Positions 42,371 to 53,840 are shown, numbered from the stretch's first letter. The stretch: 64,000 nucleotides of DNA from Begonia masoniana (GCA_022432975.1 CM039509.1:7069043-7133042); one strand, 5' to 3'. Notes: generated by a model from the letters alone, not told the origin. Made by a program: numbers and translations.

Positions 42371-43070
42371 TTTAGAACAGTTGATTTTCCAATTACGAAT
42401 CATATATTTATCCGCTGCTGAATAATTGTTTCAGTCAAAATAAGCATGAATCACTTGTGAGATTGAAGGAATTATGCTTAGAACTGTTTATTTATGAATA
42501 TTAAGCTCGCAGTTAATGTCTACGTTGTAAAGAATGAAACAATTTTGATGTTTGGTTGATGATGTTTACTGGTACATATAAAGTTTCATATTTAATTTGA
42601 TATCTAAATTATGTTTAATTCCTTAGTCACCCAAGTGGCCGAATTATAAAGATTTTTGCAGATATCAAATTTACTAAAGTCAATTACTCATGTTTTATGT
42701 GATGCTCGATAATGAAATGACATGATGAGAATTATGATTTTAACATGAGTATATTGATTTTCATGATTATAAAATATGTAAAATCACTCAAAGGTGGATT
42801 GATTATTTTATAATTATGAATATGAATGTGGTAAATTGATATACTTTGGTTAGGTGTGTTTAGTATATCCAAAGATAACAAACATGTCTATATCGAGTAT
42901 GTTGATTACTAATTATGTGAATTTAAGTTGAGCATCAATTATGTTTATGATTATATATATTGTTGTGTCACCCAAAGAAGAACTTCAATATATTTTAATG
43001 ATTGTCTGATTGCCTTATGACTCAAAGCATTGAAGTATGAGCATGTTTTATATTTACAGAATCTATTCCT
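42371..43070 (+). other. C1 leader, no gene
   Basis: A 700-bp AT-rich untranslated leader between PBS and gag. It contains no recognisable frame; the natural gag start seems to be lost or lies in this decayed part. Confidence 0.6.
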
Positions 43071-44282
43071 GTTGCTCTTCATTTGCAAGCCACGTCTGTT
43101 GTAAAGTTTTTTGGACTAAATTTCTCTGAATGGTGCAAACAAGTTCAGTTTTACCTTGGTGTTCTGGATCTTGATTTGGCACTTCTTACTGACAAACCAG
43201 CTGCTATTACTGTATCTAGTAGCGCTGATCAGAGATCTTCCTATAATGCTGGGGAAAGATCAAACAGACTAAGCCTAATGTTTATGCTGATGACAATAGC
43301 CAACAACATCAAGTCCACATTTTCGAAAACTAAAAGTGCTAAGGAATTTATGAAATTTGTGGAAGAATGTTCTCAGTCTGAATCGACTGATAAATCACTT
43401 GCTGGAACACTGATGGGTACTTTGACCACCATGAAGTTTGATGGTTCTCTTACCATGTATGGGGATGTTGTCGAAATGACAAACATGGCAGTAAGATTAA
43501 AGTCCATGGTAATGGAAGTGAATAAAAACTTCCTTGTGACGTTTATACTGAACTCCTTGCCTCTTCAATATGACCCATTTCATATGAGCTATAATACTAT
43601 GAGGACTAAATAGAATGTGCATGAATTACAAAGTATGCTCATTAAAGAAGAAGCAAGGCTTAAGAAACTAGAAACTCAAGCTGTCAATCTCATAAATTAT
43701 GAAGGAGCTGGAAAGAAACCAGGAAAGAAAAGTGGAAAGGGTAAGAAAGGACTATTATCGGTAGCTCAGTCCTTTTTCCAAATCCACAAGAAGGAACAAC
43801 AGAAAGTTAAGTGTCATTTATGTGGAAAACAAGGACACTATCAGAAAGATTGCCTAAAACGTAAGACATGGTTCAAAAAGAAAGATAAGCCTAGTATTTT
43901 TGTATGTTTCGAATCAAATTTAACTGAAGTTCCTTGTAACACTTGGTGGATTGATTCTAGCTATACTACTCACGTTTCTAATACGATGCAGGGATTCCTT
44001 ACGACCCAAACCATAGGCCCAAATGAAATATACATCTTTATGGGCAATCAGGTAAAAGTTCCAGTTGAACCTATTGGAACTTACCATTTAATGTTAGACA
44101 TTGGACATCAATTAGATCTTTTTCAAACTGCTTATTTTCCATTTGTTTCTCGGAATTTGGTATCATTGTCCAAACTTGATACAACTGGATATTCTTTATG
44201 TTTGGGAATGAATGTTTCAGTTTGTATAAAGATAATGTTCTTATTGGCTCTGGTGTTCATTATGATGGTTTGTATAAATTAA
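43071..44282 (+). pseudogene. C1 gag and protease
   Basis: Copia gag followed by the protease. The gag has FSEWCKQVQFYLGVLDLDLAL, a capsid region and the VKCHLCGKQGHYQKDC zinc knuckle near 43810-43855. An in-frame TAG at 43611 separates TMRTK from NVHELQS; the frame is the same on both sides. The protease motif is WWIDSSYTTHVSN near 43945, where the family has D-S-G, so a catalytic-loop Gly is replaced by Ser. No ATG starts the frame, since the open stretch begins within the expected N-terminus. The frame shifts near 44210. Confidence 0.85.
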
Positions 44283-44997
44283 AGCTTGATTATTGTTTTG
44301 CTGAAACCTTTTTAACTGTGCATCATAATGTTGGAACGAAATGTGGTTTAATGAATGAATGTTCCACTAATTTGTGGCATAAACGATTAGGTCATATATC
44401 CAAAGAAAGAATGGAAAGATTGATAAAGAATCAAATCCTTCCACATTTAGATTTTACTGATCTTGGTATGTGTGTTGATTGTATTAAAAGAAAACAAACA
44501 AGAAACACAATTAAGAAAGCAGCCACAAGAAGCAGACAGCTCCTTGAAATTATACACACTGATATATGTGGTCCTTTTGATGTTCCATCTTTTGGTAAAG
44601 AAAGGTATTTTATCATCTTTATTGATGATTTTTCACGTTATGGATATATCTATCTACTGAATGAAAAATCTCAATCAATAAATGCTCTCGAAGTGTTTAT
44701 TACTGTGGTTGAAAGACAATTAGATAAAAAGTGAAAATTATTAGATCTGATAGAGGTGATGAATATTATGGAAGTTATGATAAAAATGTACAACATCCAG
44801 GTCCATTTGATAAATTCCTTGAAAGTCATGGTATTTGTGCGCAATACACAATGCCAGGAACACCAGAACATTATGGTGTTACAGAAAATCGTAATCGTAC
44901 TTTAATGGATATGGTTAGGAGTATGTTAAGTAATTCTTCTTTACCCTTGTCATTGTGGATGCATGCCTTAAAGACTACTGTATACTTGTTAAACAGG
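44198..44997 (+). pseudogene. C1 integrase, 5' part
   Basis: Integrase inserts cDNA into host DNA. Seen are the HHCC zinc region LWHKRLGHISKERM...CVDCIKRKQ, the catalytic-core LEIIHTDICGPF (first Asp) and FIDDFSRYGYIYLL. After a frameshift at 44734 come IIRSDRGDEYYG (second Asp) and PGTPEHYGVTENRNRTL (catalytic Glu). The frame ends at VYLLNR, where a TG...CA element is inserted. Confidence 0.87.
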
Positions 44998-46260
44998 TGA
45001 TACGGGGTCCCTTAGAAAAAGGGGCCCGTGTACAACCAACAAATAATCAAGAGAGGTGCTCGCTTGTGTGTATGTGAAAGATATTGAAATAAAAGAAGGA
45101 AAAGACTAAAATAAAATGCAAGAAAATAACACTAAGCTACAATGATATGGCCGAATATAAGATGGTGATTAATAGCGATAAAATATAAGAGAAATAAGAA
45201 GAAGAAGATGTTAGGGATGAATAGAAAATGAAATGCACTAAGAATAAGAAAATGACATAAAATAAAAGTGAGTGTGTGGATATTATGGAGCTGAAATTTA
45301 AAGGTGGATTTGTGTGCAAGGTGAAGACAATAAAAATAAAGAAATACCCTTGGAGGTTTCTTAGAGAGATCTTACGGGTTAGGCTCAAGGATAAATGTTT
45401 TCCGGGAGGAAAACGACCACCGTAGGCCGGGGATTTTCGTTCTCGATCCAACTCCCAATAGAGAAGGTGAGGGAATGAATAAGAGCTAACCTAGCAACCC
45501 AAGCTAGGCTAGCAATGGAGGCTAACTCCTCTTGGTTCAAAGAACCAAGGAAAAATCACCTAAGGAATTTGGGAGATTTAGGGAAATAGTAGTATATTGA
45601 TTTGGCAAAAAGTTGTCTACAATCACTAATACCATGCATTTATAGAAGTCCTAGGTGGATTAGGGCCCTTGGATCAAAAAGGATGGATGGCCAAGATCAA
45701 GGCAAACAAGCACACATCCTAGGGAGGAGATGAATGCCATGTCTAAATGGATCAATGGAGGGAATCTTGCCACATCATCAATCCATGTTGCCACTAACTT
45801 TTGTACTTGTAAAATTATACCTTTTTTTGTGGGCTCTTTTTTGGGCCAAGGCTTCCATTGGGCTCCATTTATTGTAGGGCCTTTTCCTTTGAATATTTTG
45901 TTGAACTTCCTCCAACCCAAATCCACCACCATACATCTAATCCTAACCACACAATCTAATGCATGAAATGCAATTATAAAATCCTTACAATAAAGGCGAA
46001 TGTATGCCAATGAGTTTTAAAAATTAAAAATTACAAATTAAGGCCCGGGAAGACAAATTCCCATGGGGCTATCAGCAAGCTCCGTGCGAATGCTCCAATG
46101 AATGACATGGTAAGGCTTCTCCTCATCCTCCTTAGTCGGCTCCCAAGTGAAGTCCATGAGTGAATCGAAACCTGCAAAAAGAGACAAGTCGTTAGAACAT
46201 TGAACAGTTAAATTTTGTGCCCAGGTTTGTGATCTAGTAACGGGCCTACGAGGCACGTCA
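44998..46260 (-). mobile_element. TG...CA insertion (solo LTR-like) inside the C1 integrase
   Basis: A 1263-bp insertion from TGATACGGGG to GGCACGTCA, flanked by the 5-bp duplication ACAGG (44993-44997 and 46261-46265). Removing it restores the integrase motif LNR-VPSK. The ends and duplication length fit an LTR-retrotransposon solo LTR. Read on minus it begins TGACGTGCCTCG and has a 72-residue frame starting MPRRPVTRSQTWAQ. No internal PBS/pol is seen. The family is not recognised. Confidence 0.75.
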
Positions 46261-46265
46261 ACAGG

Positions 46266-46790
46266 GTTCCTAGTAAGTCAGTCTCAAATACTCCATTTGA
46301 ACTGTGGACAGGAAAGAAACCCAGTTTAAGGCACCTGCATGTTTGGGGTTGCCCAGCAGAAGTAAGAATTTATAATCCACATGAAAAGAAACTAGATTCA
46401 AGAACAACCAGTGGTTTCTTCATTGGTTATCCAGAAAATCTAAAGGGTAGAGATTTTACTGTCTAACCATAGTACGAGAATAATTGAAACTGGAAATGCT
46501 AGGTTCATTGAAAGTGGTGAGATCAGTGGGAGTTTGGAACCACGTAAAGTGGAAATTCAAGAAGTTAAGATGCAAGTTCCAATACCTATAACTTCTACTC
46601 AAGTTGTTGTTCCAACGGTTGTTGATCGTGTCAGTGACTTACACGAACAACAAATTAATGATCAAACTCCACATAATGAGGTTGTCATGAATAAACCTAT
46701 AATAGATGAACCACTAGAAATACCATTACAGAGATCTGTAAGAAAAAGAAAATCTGCTATTTCTAATGATTATGTGGTTTATCTTTGAGA
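46266..46790 (+). pseudogene. C1 integrase C-terminal region and linker
   Basis: It resumes with VPSK, then HVWGCPAEVRIYNPHEKKLDS and GFFIGYPENLKG, the copia integrase C-terminal signature. A diverged acidic linker (46534-46788) follows that ends SNDYVVYL. One frame change lies near 46300 and one near 46460. Confidence 0.75.
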
Positions 46791-48350
46791 GCCCGAATGT
46801 GATTTAGGACTTGATGATGATCCAGTTTCGTTTTCACAAACCATGGAAAGTGAAAATTCTTATAAATGGTTGGATGCCATGAAAGATGAGTTAAAATCAA
46901 TAGAACAAAATGAAGTTTGAGAACTCATCGAATTGCCTGAAGGTTGTAAAAGAGTTGGGTGTAAATGGGTCTTTAAGACCAAACGCGACTCTAATGACAA
47001 TATCAAACAAAATAAAGCCAGACTCGTTGCCAAAAGTTTTACTCAGAAAGATGGCATTGATTACAAAGAAACCTTTTCTCTCATTTTGAAAAATGATTCT
47101 TTCAGAATTATTATGGCAATGGTAGCTCATTATGATTTAGAGCTCCAACAAATGGATGTGAAAACTGCCTTTTTAAATGAGAATTTCGATGATGAAGTTT
47201 ATATGGACCAACCTGAAAGTTTTGTCGTTAAAGGACAAGAACACATGGTGTGTAAACTAAAGAAGTCAATATACGGACTTAAACAAGCTTCCCGACAATG
47301 ATATCTTAAGTTTAACGATACCATCACCTCCCTTGGATTGATCGGTGTATATATCTAAAAGTCAGTGAAAGTAAGTTTATATTTCTGATTCTGTATGTTG
47401 ATGATATCTTACTGGCTACCAATGATCTTGACTTAATGTACGAAACCAAGAAATATCTCGATATGAACTTTGAAATGAAAAATATAGGAGAGGCATCCTT
47501 TGTGATTGGAATTGAAATATTCCGGAATAGATCACAAGGATTGTTGAAATTGTCTCAGAAAGCCTATATTAATAAAGTTCTAGAGAGATTTAGAATGGAA
47601 AAATATTCTACAAGTGTTGTTCCAATTCAGAAATGAGATAAATTCAATCTCAATCAATGTCCAAAGAATGAATTGGAACGCACACAAATGAAAGATATTC
47701 CTTATGCTTCTATTGTGGGCAGCTTGATGTATGCACAAACTTGTACCAGACCCGACATTAGTTTTGTTGTTGGAATGCTGGGACGGTATCAAAGTAATCC
47801 AAGCATAAAGCATTGGAAAGCTGTAAAGAAAGTCCTCAGGTATTTACAAGGAACGAAAGAAAGCATGCTCACTTATAGATGATCTGATCATCTTGAAGTG
47901 ATTGGATATTCAGATTCTGATTATGCTGGATGTGTGGATACAAGAAAATCCACTTTTGGCTATTTGTTCCTTTTAGTCAATGGTGCAATCTCATGGAAGA
48001 GTGCGAAGCAGTCTGTCACTGCTACGTCCACTATGAAAGCTGAGTTTGTGGCATGAATTGAGGCCACAATTCAGGATTTATGGCTGCGGAACTTTATTTC
48101 AGGACTTGGAATTGTTAACAGTATCGCCAAGCCGCTGAAAATTTATTGTGACAATTCCGCAGCAATCTTCTTTTCTAAAAACGACAAGTATTCCAAAGGT
48201 GCTAAACACATAGAATTGAAATACTTGGCTATTAAAGAAGAAGTTCAGAAACGTAGAGTATCAATTGAGCACATAAGCACCAACCTTGTGATTGCGGATC
48301 CGTTAACAAAAGGTTTGCCACCTAAGACATTTACAGAACATGTCGAATGA
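46791..48350 (+). pseudogene. C1 reverse transcriptase and RNase H
   Basis: RT starts near CKWVFKTKRDS and ARLVAKSFTQKDGIDY, then QQMDVKTAFLNE and KKSIYGLKQASRQ. A TGA (47302) stands where Trp is expected. About 25 residues are missing before YVDDILLATNDLDLM. RNase H has GYSDSDYAGCVDTRKSTFGY, WKSAKQSVTATSTMKAEF-stop, YCDNSAAIFFSKN and IADPLTKGLP. Further in-frame stops lie near 46918, 47634, 47881 and 48055. The product cannot be made from this copy. Confidence 0.87.
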
Positions 48351-48732
48351 ATGGGCATTACCGGATGTTAACTTTATGTTTATGTTTTTGTTCTTTATGT
48401 AATTGACAATTTTGAGCTCCTTATTAATAGTTTCTGATATATACTTATGAATCCTGTTTGATTATGTAAAATGCATTCATAATGATATTATGAACTAATG
48501 AAATTATAAACAGGATTTGTCTTTGAGAAAGACACTAATATGAACCATTATGGTATTCCTGCTTATAGATCATATTGAGTATATAATTGATAATGTGATA
48601 TATGGAAGGAACTGTGTCGATATAATGACATACGACCGCTATGATCCATATTAGTTGTATACTCAATAGTGATATGTTGTTTGATCAATATCATGACGGA
48701 TTTGATAATGTCATGTGGGGCAAGTGGAAGAA

Positions 48733-49375
48733 TGTTGGAACCATAAATGAAGTATGAAGACAACAAAGGCTAATGTCTCTGTCGTTGGGTATCCCATCGA
48801 TCGATTGCAGGAAAGATCAGACATCGACCGATCGCAGGAAAGATTAGACATCGACCGATCGCAGGAAAGATCAGACATCGACCGATCGCAGGAAGGATTG
48901 GTGAGGGGATTATGTCTCTGTCGAAAGGCAGACATCGACCGATCGCAGGAAGTTTGTGATCGATCGGCTCTGCCTTTGTTCTGTGAAAGAACCACACTAA
49001 TAAAGCCAAATATTATGAAACCCAAACGTCAAGAATAAAATCCATGTGATGTGGCCCTATGTGTTCAAATCCTATTGGTTTAAATTTTATTTAACTTGAT
49101 TAATTGATGGATATTGATCAATAATGAAGACATATAAGGAATGATCCTCTCTCTACCAAAATACACAATAGTTTTTCCATCAAACTATCACTAAAGAAAG
49201 AAAGTTAAGAGAAATAGAGAGAAACCAAAATCCTTTCAAGAAAATTCAATTCCTTTCATTACAGCATGGATTCAAGTAAATTTCTTTCTCTAGAAAATGA
49301 AGTATGTGAAAATCAAATATGTTCAAGATCCTGAAATTTCTTCTATGAGGAAAATAAGAGAAAATTAAGCAAACA
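48733..49375 (+). mobile_element. C1 3' LTR
   Basis: From TGTTGGAACC to AAGCAAACA, 643 bp, preceded by a purine-rich tract. It is shorter than the 5' LTR because it has fewer 27-bp repeats and no 46-bp duplication. Confidence 0.92.
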
Positions 49376-49404
49376 AAGCCAACGTCTGCTAGAATGTGTA
49401 GGTT
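49376..49404 (-). pseudogene. PDS5-like exon, 5' part, cut by C1
   Basis: It starts after a TATACAG acceptor and encodes LHILADVG up to the C1 target duplication. It continues at 41527. Confidence 0.72.
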
Positions 49405-49486
49405 CTGTATAATATTCCTTTTTCTATAAACGTGATATGATTAAGGAAAGTCCATGAAGAAAAGATGCAGTAACTGAATTCCTTAC

Positions 49487-49635
49487 AGAAATTCTTTGGA
49501 AATCCACCACATCCTTAGGCATATTAATGGCACGAAAAAATACTATACAAATATAATGCAGAATCGGTAAGAACATCCAATTTTTCATCCGTTGTGCCTC
49601 TGTTGACCAAGATGCACAGTACGAAAAAAAGCGAA
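49487..49635 (-). pseudogene. PDS5-like exon (LFFVLCILVNRG)
   Basis: Between TTTGCAG and GTAAGG this encodes SLFFVLCILVNRGTTDEKLD, then, after a one-base shift in a T run near 49535, RAINMPKDVVDFQRIS. Both parts match successive PDS5 segments (...LVHKDEDV... and ...SEDVVDQTK...). The shift breaks the frame. Confidence 0.7.
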
Positions 49636-49734
49636 CTGCAAAGAAAATATAATACAAGCCGAAGAAGTATTTAATAGTTATATGTTACATCCATCACTTG
49701 GTCCCAGAATCCTTTACGTGACAATAACATTTAC

Positions 49735-49931
49735 TTGAAAAACCTAGCAAATAATTCTTCATTTTGACAATTTATTGAAGGGAACCCCACATCATGACCT
49801 AGAAGATAGATCAAATACACCACTATATATGCAGGACAAGAAGTTAATGATCCTCCTTGCACCACAAATGTTTGGTGGATTGGTGCTTTCCTAATGTAAT
49901 CTTTGATAAACTCTGCCATATATTTGATTGA
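49735..49931 (-). pseudogene. PDS5-like exon (MAEFIKDYIRKA)
   Basis: An exon of about 197 bp with a GTAG acceptor and a GTAAAT donor. It encodes MAEFIKDYIRKAPIHQ, CPAYIVVYLIYLLGHD and ELFARFFK. Plant PDS5 has a YPEYIIPYLVHALAHH segment at this place. The frame is open across the exon. Confidence 0.75.
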
Positions 49932-50028
49932 CTACAATGAAAGCGTCAGCTAATAATATTTCATTAAACATTAAAAAAAAGATATTTTTGAATGGTATTC
50001 CAACATAATACTCATAAACATTACATAC

Positions 50029-50220
50029 ATCATTTTTCAGGTTATTCGGGCAATCCAAGATAGACAGTGCATAAGCACAAGCATATCTATTAGGGATAGC
50101 ATGCTCCTTCAATAGTTTGTGTGTCTTATCGATAAATAAGCTTCTAACAAAAGAAGACTCCTAAGAAGCAATAGCACAAGAAAGATAAATGTCCAAAGTC
50201 TAATTGCAGGATCCCACATA
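50029..50220 (-). pseudogene. PDS5-like exon with frameshift and stop
   Basis: It encodes MWDPAIRL. A two-base shift leads to DIYLSCAIAS, an in-frame TAG, then ESSFVRSLFIDKTHKLLKEH and RYACAYALSI. The equivalent PDS5 order is LWD..., then KLFLSKVHQYIKD..., then KYACAFLF. The shift and stop show pseudogene status unless they are consensus errors. Donor GTATGT lies at 50028-50023. Confidence 0.75.
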
Positions 50221-50528
50221 CTACATTTAAGATGTCTTATTAAAAAAAATAACTCCTTGAACCAATTAGCAAGAAGCAAATTACTAACAAGCATGAATGA
50301 GACCAGTCGGCCAAAAACGATGTATCATAATAAAAAAATTAGCATATTTAGTAAACTGGCGGACAATTTGAAACTCCAATAAACCTTTTAGTACCTCAGG
50401 GGAGATCGTTTCTTTTAGTCAATTGTACTTGTCAAATGCCAAACATAACAACAAAACCAATAATTATACATTTGCCATAAAAATTGTTGAGGAAAATATT
50501 TGTGGAGAAATGTATAAATCTCATCTTC

Positions 50529-50587
50529 TTAATAACAGAAGAACAGACTTTGCAGCAGCTAATCTGATATGACTCTTGTCACTTTCA
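50529..50587 (-). pseudogene. PDS5-like short exon (IRLAAAKSVLLLL)
   Basis: After TTTTGTAG the frame reads ESDKSHIRLAAAKSVLLLLRR, the strongly conserved HLKLAAAKAVLRLSR segment of PDS5. No GT donor follows at the expected point (AAGATGAGA), so splicing would fail there. Confidence 0.72.
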
Positions 50588-50847
50588 CTACAAAAGAGTG
50601 ACAATGATCAAACCAATAACAGTACCTCATAATCAAATGTTTTTTATGCAGAAAAAAGAGAGTAAAACTCAAAATTGCAAATACATAAATAAAGGCTGAA
50701 ACTCATTTTCAGTTCTCTATTTCTTCTACATTGGAAAATTAGACTACAAAATAGAGAAGCAAAATGATAACGATTAAAAACTCAAATCAAAAAGTAAAAA
50801 GAATCGAGAAAGTGAACCCAGATTATTAAAGACATCCAAAGTCATAC

Positions 50848-50984
50848 CAGGAGAAGTTGTCCACAAAAAATTCTCCTCCATTTAGGATTTTTAACAAATA
50901 GTCTAGGAACTCATAAATCTTTTTAGTGACACGACTTCCTTGATGTGGTAAATAACTCTTGACTAAAGTTTTCAGTCCAAAAAT
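50848..50984 (-). pseudogene. PDS5-like exon (IFGLKTLVKSYLPHQGS)
   Basis: A 137-bp exon between TCTGCAG-type acceptor and GTATGAC donor. It encodes IFGLKTLVKSYLPHQGS and KKIYEFLDYLLKILNGGE, a close match to the PDS5 segment LALKTLVKSFLPHKGA...LLGILLNIL. The frame is open. Confidence 0.8.
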
Positions 50985-51174
50985 CTGCAAAGATAAAATT
51001 AAATAAAATCATTGGCTAGCAAAATAACTGTTGTCAAACTGTCATTAAAAGGCTAATGATCAAAATACTACCACTTTATTCTTAATAATCCCACCAAGGA
51101 GATAAATAAAAAAAAATATCTTTGAACCCGTACATAGTATAATATCAATCTCATTCAAACTTATGCAGTCTAAC
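50985..51174 (-). other. Intron sequence of the PDS5-like copy
   Basis: AT-rich intron between the preceding exon and the G2 insertion. No gene is seen. The five bases before G2 are CTAAC; the matching right copy is not found because the G2 3' LTR is truncated. Confidence 0.5.
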
Positions 51175-51479
51175 TGTAACACCCGAGAGTTTTCCTCAAT
51201 GTGTATTGCTTTAGATTTAATTAAGTTATGGATCTTAGAGTTATTTAAATTATTAAGGAAGGATTGGAGAATAAATTTATAGGAATTTAACGGTCGAAGA
51301 ATGAGAATTTAACGAGTTATTTAGTTTATTAAAACTTGGGATTTTATTTGGAAGAGGATTTCTAAATTTTAGGTCGAGTGGACGCGAACTTAATGAAAAT
51401 ACGGAAGTTCTAACATGTGAGGGCAAATTAGTAATTTAGTTTAAAAATTAAAAAAAATAATAAAAAAAATGTATAGAAA

Positions 51480-51508
51480 CAGAATGGCTTCACGAAGAAG
51501 CCATTCTG
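51480..51508 (+). promoter_or_regulatory. Hairpin near the G2 LTR leader start
   Basis: CAGAATGGCTTC pairs perfectly with GAAGCCATTCTG across ACGAA. A TATA-like TGTATAGAA lies ten bases upstream. It is conserved in the 3' LTR at 57630-57658. Confidence 0.6.
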
Positions 51509-52739
51509 CTTCTCTGTAACCCCAAGCCCCGACGAGTGGAGCCGAGCGACATCCCTCCGACGGCGACCACGGCTCCGGCCACCGTTCAGACGTGCAGACG
51601 CTGGCGAGCTGAAGCCAGAGCTCGGTTCGGCTTTTTCCGCGCCTGACCCGACCGAAAACAGGTAGCTCCTCCTCCCTGCTTTCTCTTTGTTGCTCGGCCG
51701 TGGAGTGGCCTGCGGGTTGGGTCGTTTTCTTGGTGGTTTTGTGATGAAAATTTGAAGGATTTAGGGGTGTGCGAGGGGCGATCCACGGAGGGCTGGAGTA
51801 CCCTGTTTTCAGAGTGAAACCGTGAGGTGTGTGCTGTGCATTTCGGGCTTCTGAATTTGGAAGCCCTAATAGGTTAGAATATGATATATTAGTGAGGTAT
51901 TGGATGAGAATTGATGAAAAACTAGAAAAGGGAAATTTTCGATTTAGGGCAGAATCGGGTTTTTGCCATTTTGACCTAGCTACGGTCGTTTGTTTTTAAA
52001 ATTCCTTTTGGCAGGTTAAAATAGGTTATTAGAGGAGTACGTGGCCGCTGGAATCGTTCGATTTCGATAACCGACGTGAAAGTTACGCGCGTTCGAAGTT
52101 TTAAGTCGGTTTTTACCGAACCCAAATTAGTGGCCCGTTTAGTTAGGTTTTAATTGGATTAGGCTAGAAATAGTAGTTTGAGAGTAATTGGTGAATGTAG
52201 GCTTGATTATAATGAAGCTTGAATATTTGTCATAGGTCGAGCCATATGTGACGTGTGGTGCCAATCCCAGCGAGCTACAGACGACAGGTAAGTTCTTGTG
52301 ACTTGCTGTGGCCGATAGGCCTACACCATATGTTGTGTTTCGTTGTCGAGGATATTTGGAGTTATGTGTGATTATTCGCTTTGGTTGGGTAGTTTAGGGT
52401 TAGGCCTTTTATAGGTTATGCTTGTATTGTTTGATGGTATGTACGCTGTATGTCTATGTTATGCTTGTATTGTCATGCATCATTGTTTTATAAACGTCAT
52501 GAAAACGAATTTATGCATAGATTTCATGGAAGAAAAAGAAATGTGATGAACTGAAATGAGATGACTATCTGATAAATGACTGAAAGTAAAGTGAAATGTA
52601 AACGAAATGAGACGACTAGGATGACTAAAATGAGACGACTATGACGACAAAAATTAGACGACTATGACGACTGAAATGAGAAGACTAAAATAAGATGACT
52701 ATGATGACTGACATGAGAAGACTTATATGAGACGACTTA

Positions 52740-52885
52740 CATGAGATGACTATATGATAAATGAATGCATGATATGATAAATGAATGTATGACATGATAA
52801 ATGAAATGAATGCATGATATGATAAATGAATGTATGACATGATAAATGAAATGAATGCACGATATGATAAATGAAATGAATGCAC
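52740..52885. repeat. Tandem repeats in the G2 5' LTR
   Basis: Alternating units with ATGATAAATGAATGCATGAT and ATGATAAATGAAATG, preceded by GACGACTATGA-type repeats from 52560. The same block is at 58740-59055 in the 3' LTR. Confidence 0.8.
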
Positions 52886-53822
52886 AGGAACTTATGAAAA
52901 TTGCATATACATGTTCATGCATTGTCATTTACGTAGAATTTACTGAGATTTATTCTCATAGGCGTCCTTATGGTGTAGGTGAACCTGAAGCAGGTGAGGA
53001 AGACGTTCCTCTGTTAGATGATCACGCTGGTTGAACAAGGATGCCCGTGGGAGTGCGCTAGCGCAGTTGGTGCGATTTTGACCCTTGGGGACGTAGGTAA
53101 ATGTTTTGGGAAAAATTGATAGATATGAAAATTGTACAGATAGAACATATTAGGATGTTTGGTTCTGGATAGTTAAGTGTTTGATGTTTTGATGTTTTGA
53201 TAAATTGTTTTGAAAAGTATTTTATTGAAGATATCTGGACTGCTTGGTGATTCTAAACTCGTAGGGATTATTCGGCTTTCAAACGGATCCATGCAGTTCG
53301 TCTTTATGAAGTACAACTATGTTTTCTATTATGTTATGATTAGGTTTGGTGGCTGAGGAATTAAAGAATGAATGATGTTAAGAGTGATTTATGATGAAGT
53401 GTTTAAGTGTGTTTAAGTGTTTAGGTGTAGTTGAAGTGAGAAAAGGAAAAGAAAGAAGAAAGAGGAAGAAAAGAAAAAGAAGAAGAGACAGAGAAACAGT
53501 CCTCTGGAAATCGGATTCCAGAGGACATGCCATTCGATCGCCATCGATCGGCATGATCGATCGCCCCTCTCTCTTTTGTCAGGCTTGGCGATTTTACCCC
53601 TGGCCGATTGTTTCTTCTCTGCATTTAATTGTTTAATAGTTTAATTGTTTTAAATTTCATTTCAATTGTTTTAAGTTAAATGTTTTCAAAGAAGTTTTCG
53701 AGTGAATTTAATAGTTTAGTCTACGGTTTAAATTCCGCTTAGAGTTCATTTAAAAGTTATAAATGAAAAAGAAAAATTTATACGGAAAATAATTAGGAAT
53801 GGGTAAGGGTCGTTACAATTTA

Positions 53823-53840
53823 TGGTATCAAAGCTCCCGG
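53823..53840 (+). promoter_or_regulatory. G2 primer-binding site
   Basis: TGGTATCAAAGCTCCCGG lies five bases after the 5' LTR. It is an iMet-like site with one change (CAAAGC for CAGAGC). Confidence 0.8.

Larger units (their letters stand above)
41528..49375 (+). mobile_element. C1: Ty1/copia element in a PDS5-like exon
   Basis: A 7848-bp copia element with target duplication AAGCC at 41523-41527 and 49376-49380. It has a 5' LTR (41528-42352), a PBS at 42355, gag-protease-integrase-RT-RNase H in the copia order, a purine-rich tract GTGGGGCAAGTGGAAGAA before 48733, and a 3' LTR (48733-49375). A separate 1263-bp element is inserted in its integrase. Numerous stops and frameshifts show a decayed copy. 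The lineage is not SIRE; I do not assign it further. Confidence 0.93.
51175..53817 (+). mobile_element. G2 5' LTR
   Basis: A 2643-bp LTR from TGTAACACCCGAG to GGGTCGTTACA. A perfect 12-bp hairpin lies at 51480-51508. A donor-like GACAGGTAAGTTC lies near 52285, then GGCCTACACCAT, then ATGATAAATGAATG-type tandem repeats (52740-52880). Acceptor-like sites ATTCTCATAG and GGTGTAG lie near 52960-52980. A cluster of CGATCG palindromes is at 53535-53567. Confidence 0.9.

Noticed and set aside
45137..45966. Genes within the C1-internal insertion
   Set aside because: The short frames there lack family motifs and overlap each other on both strands. Only the 72-residue minus frame near 46256 was worth mentioning.
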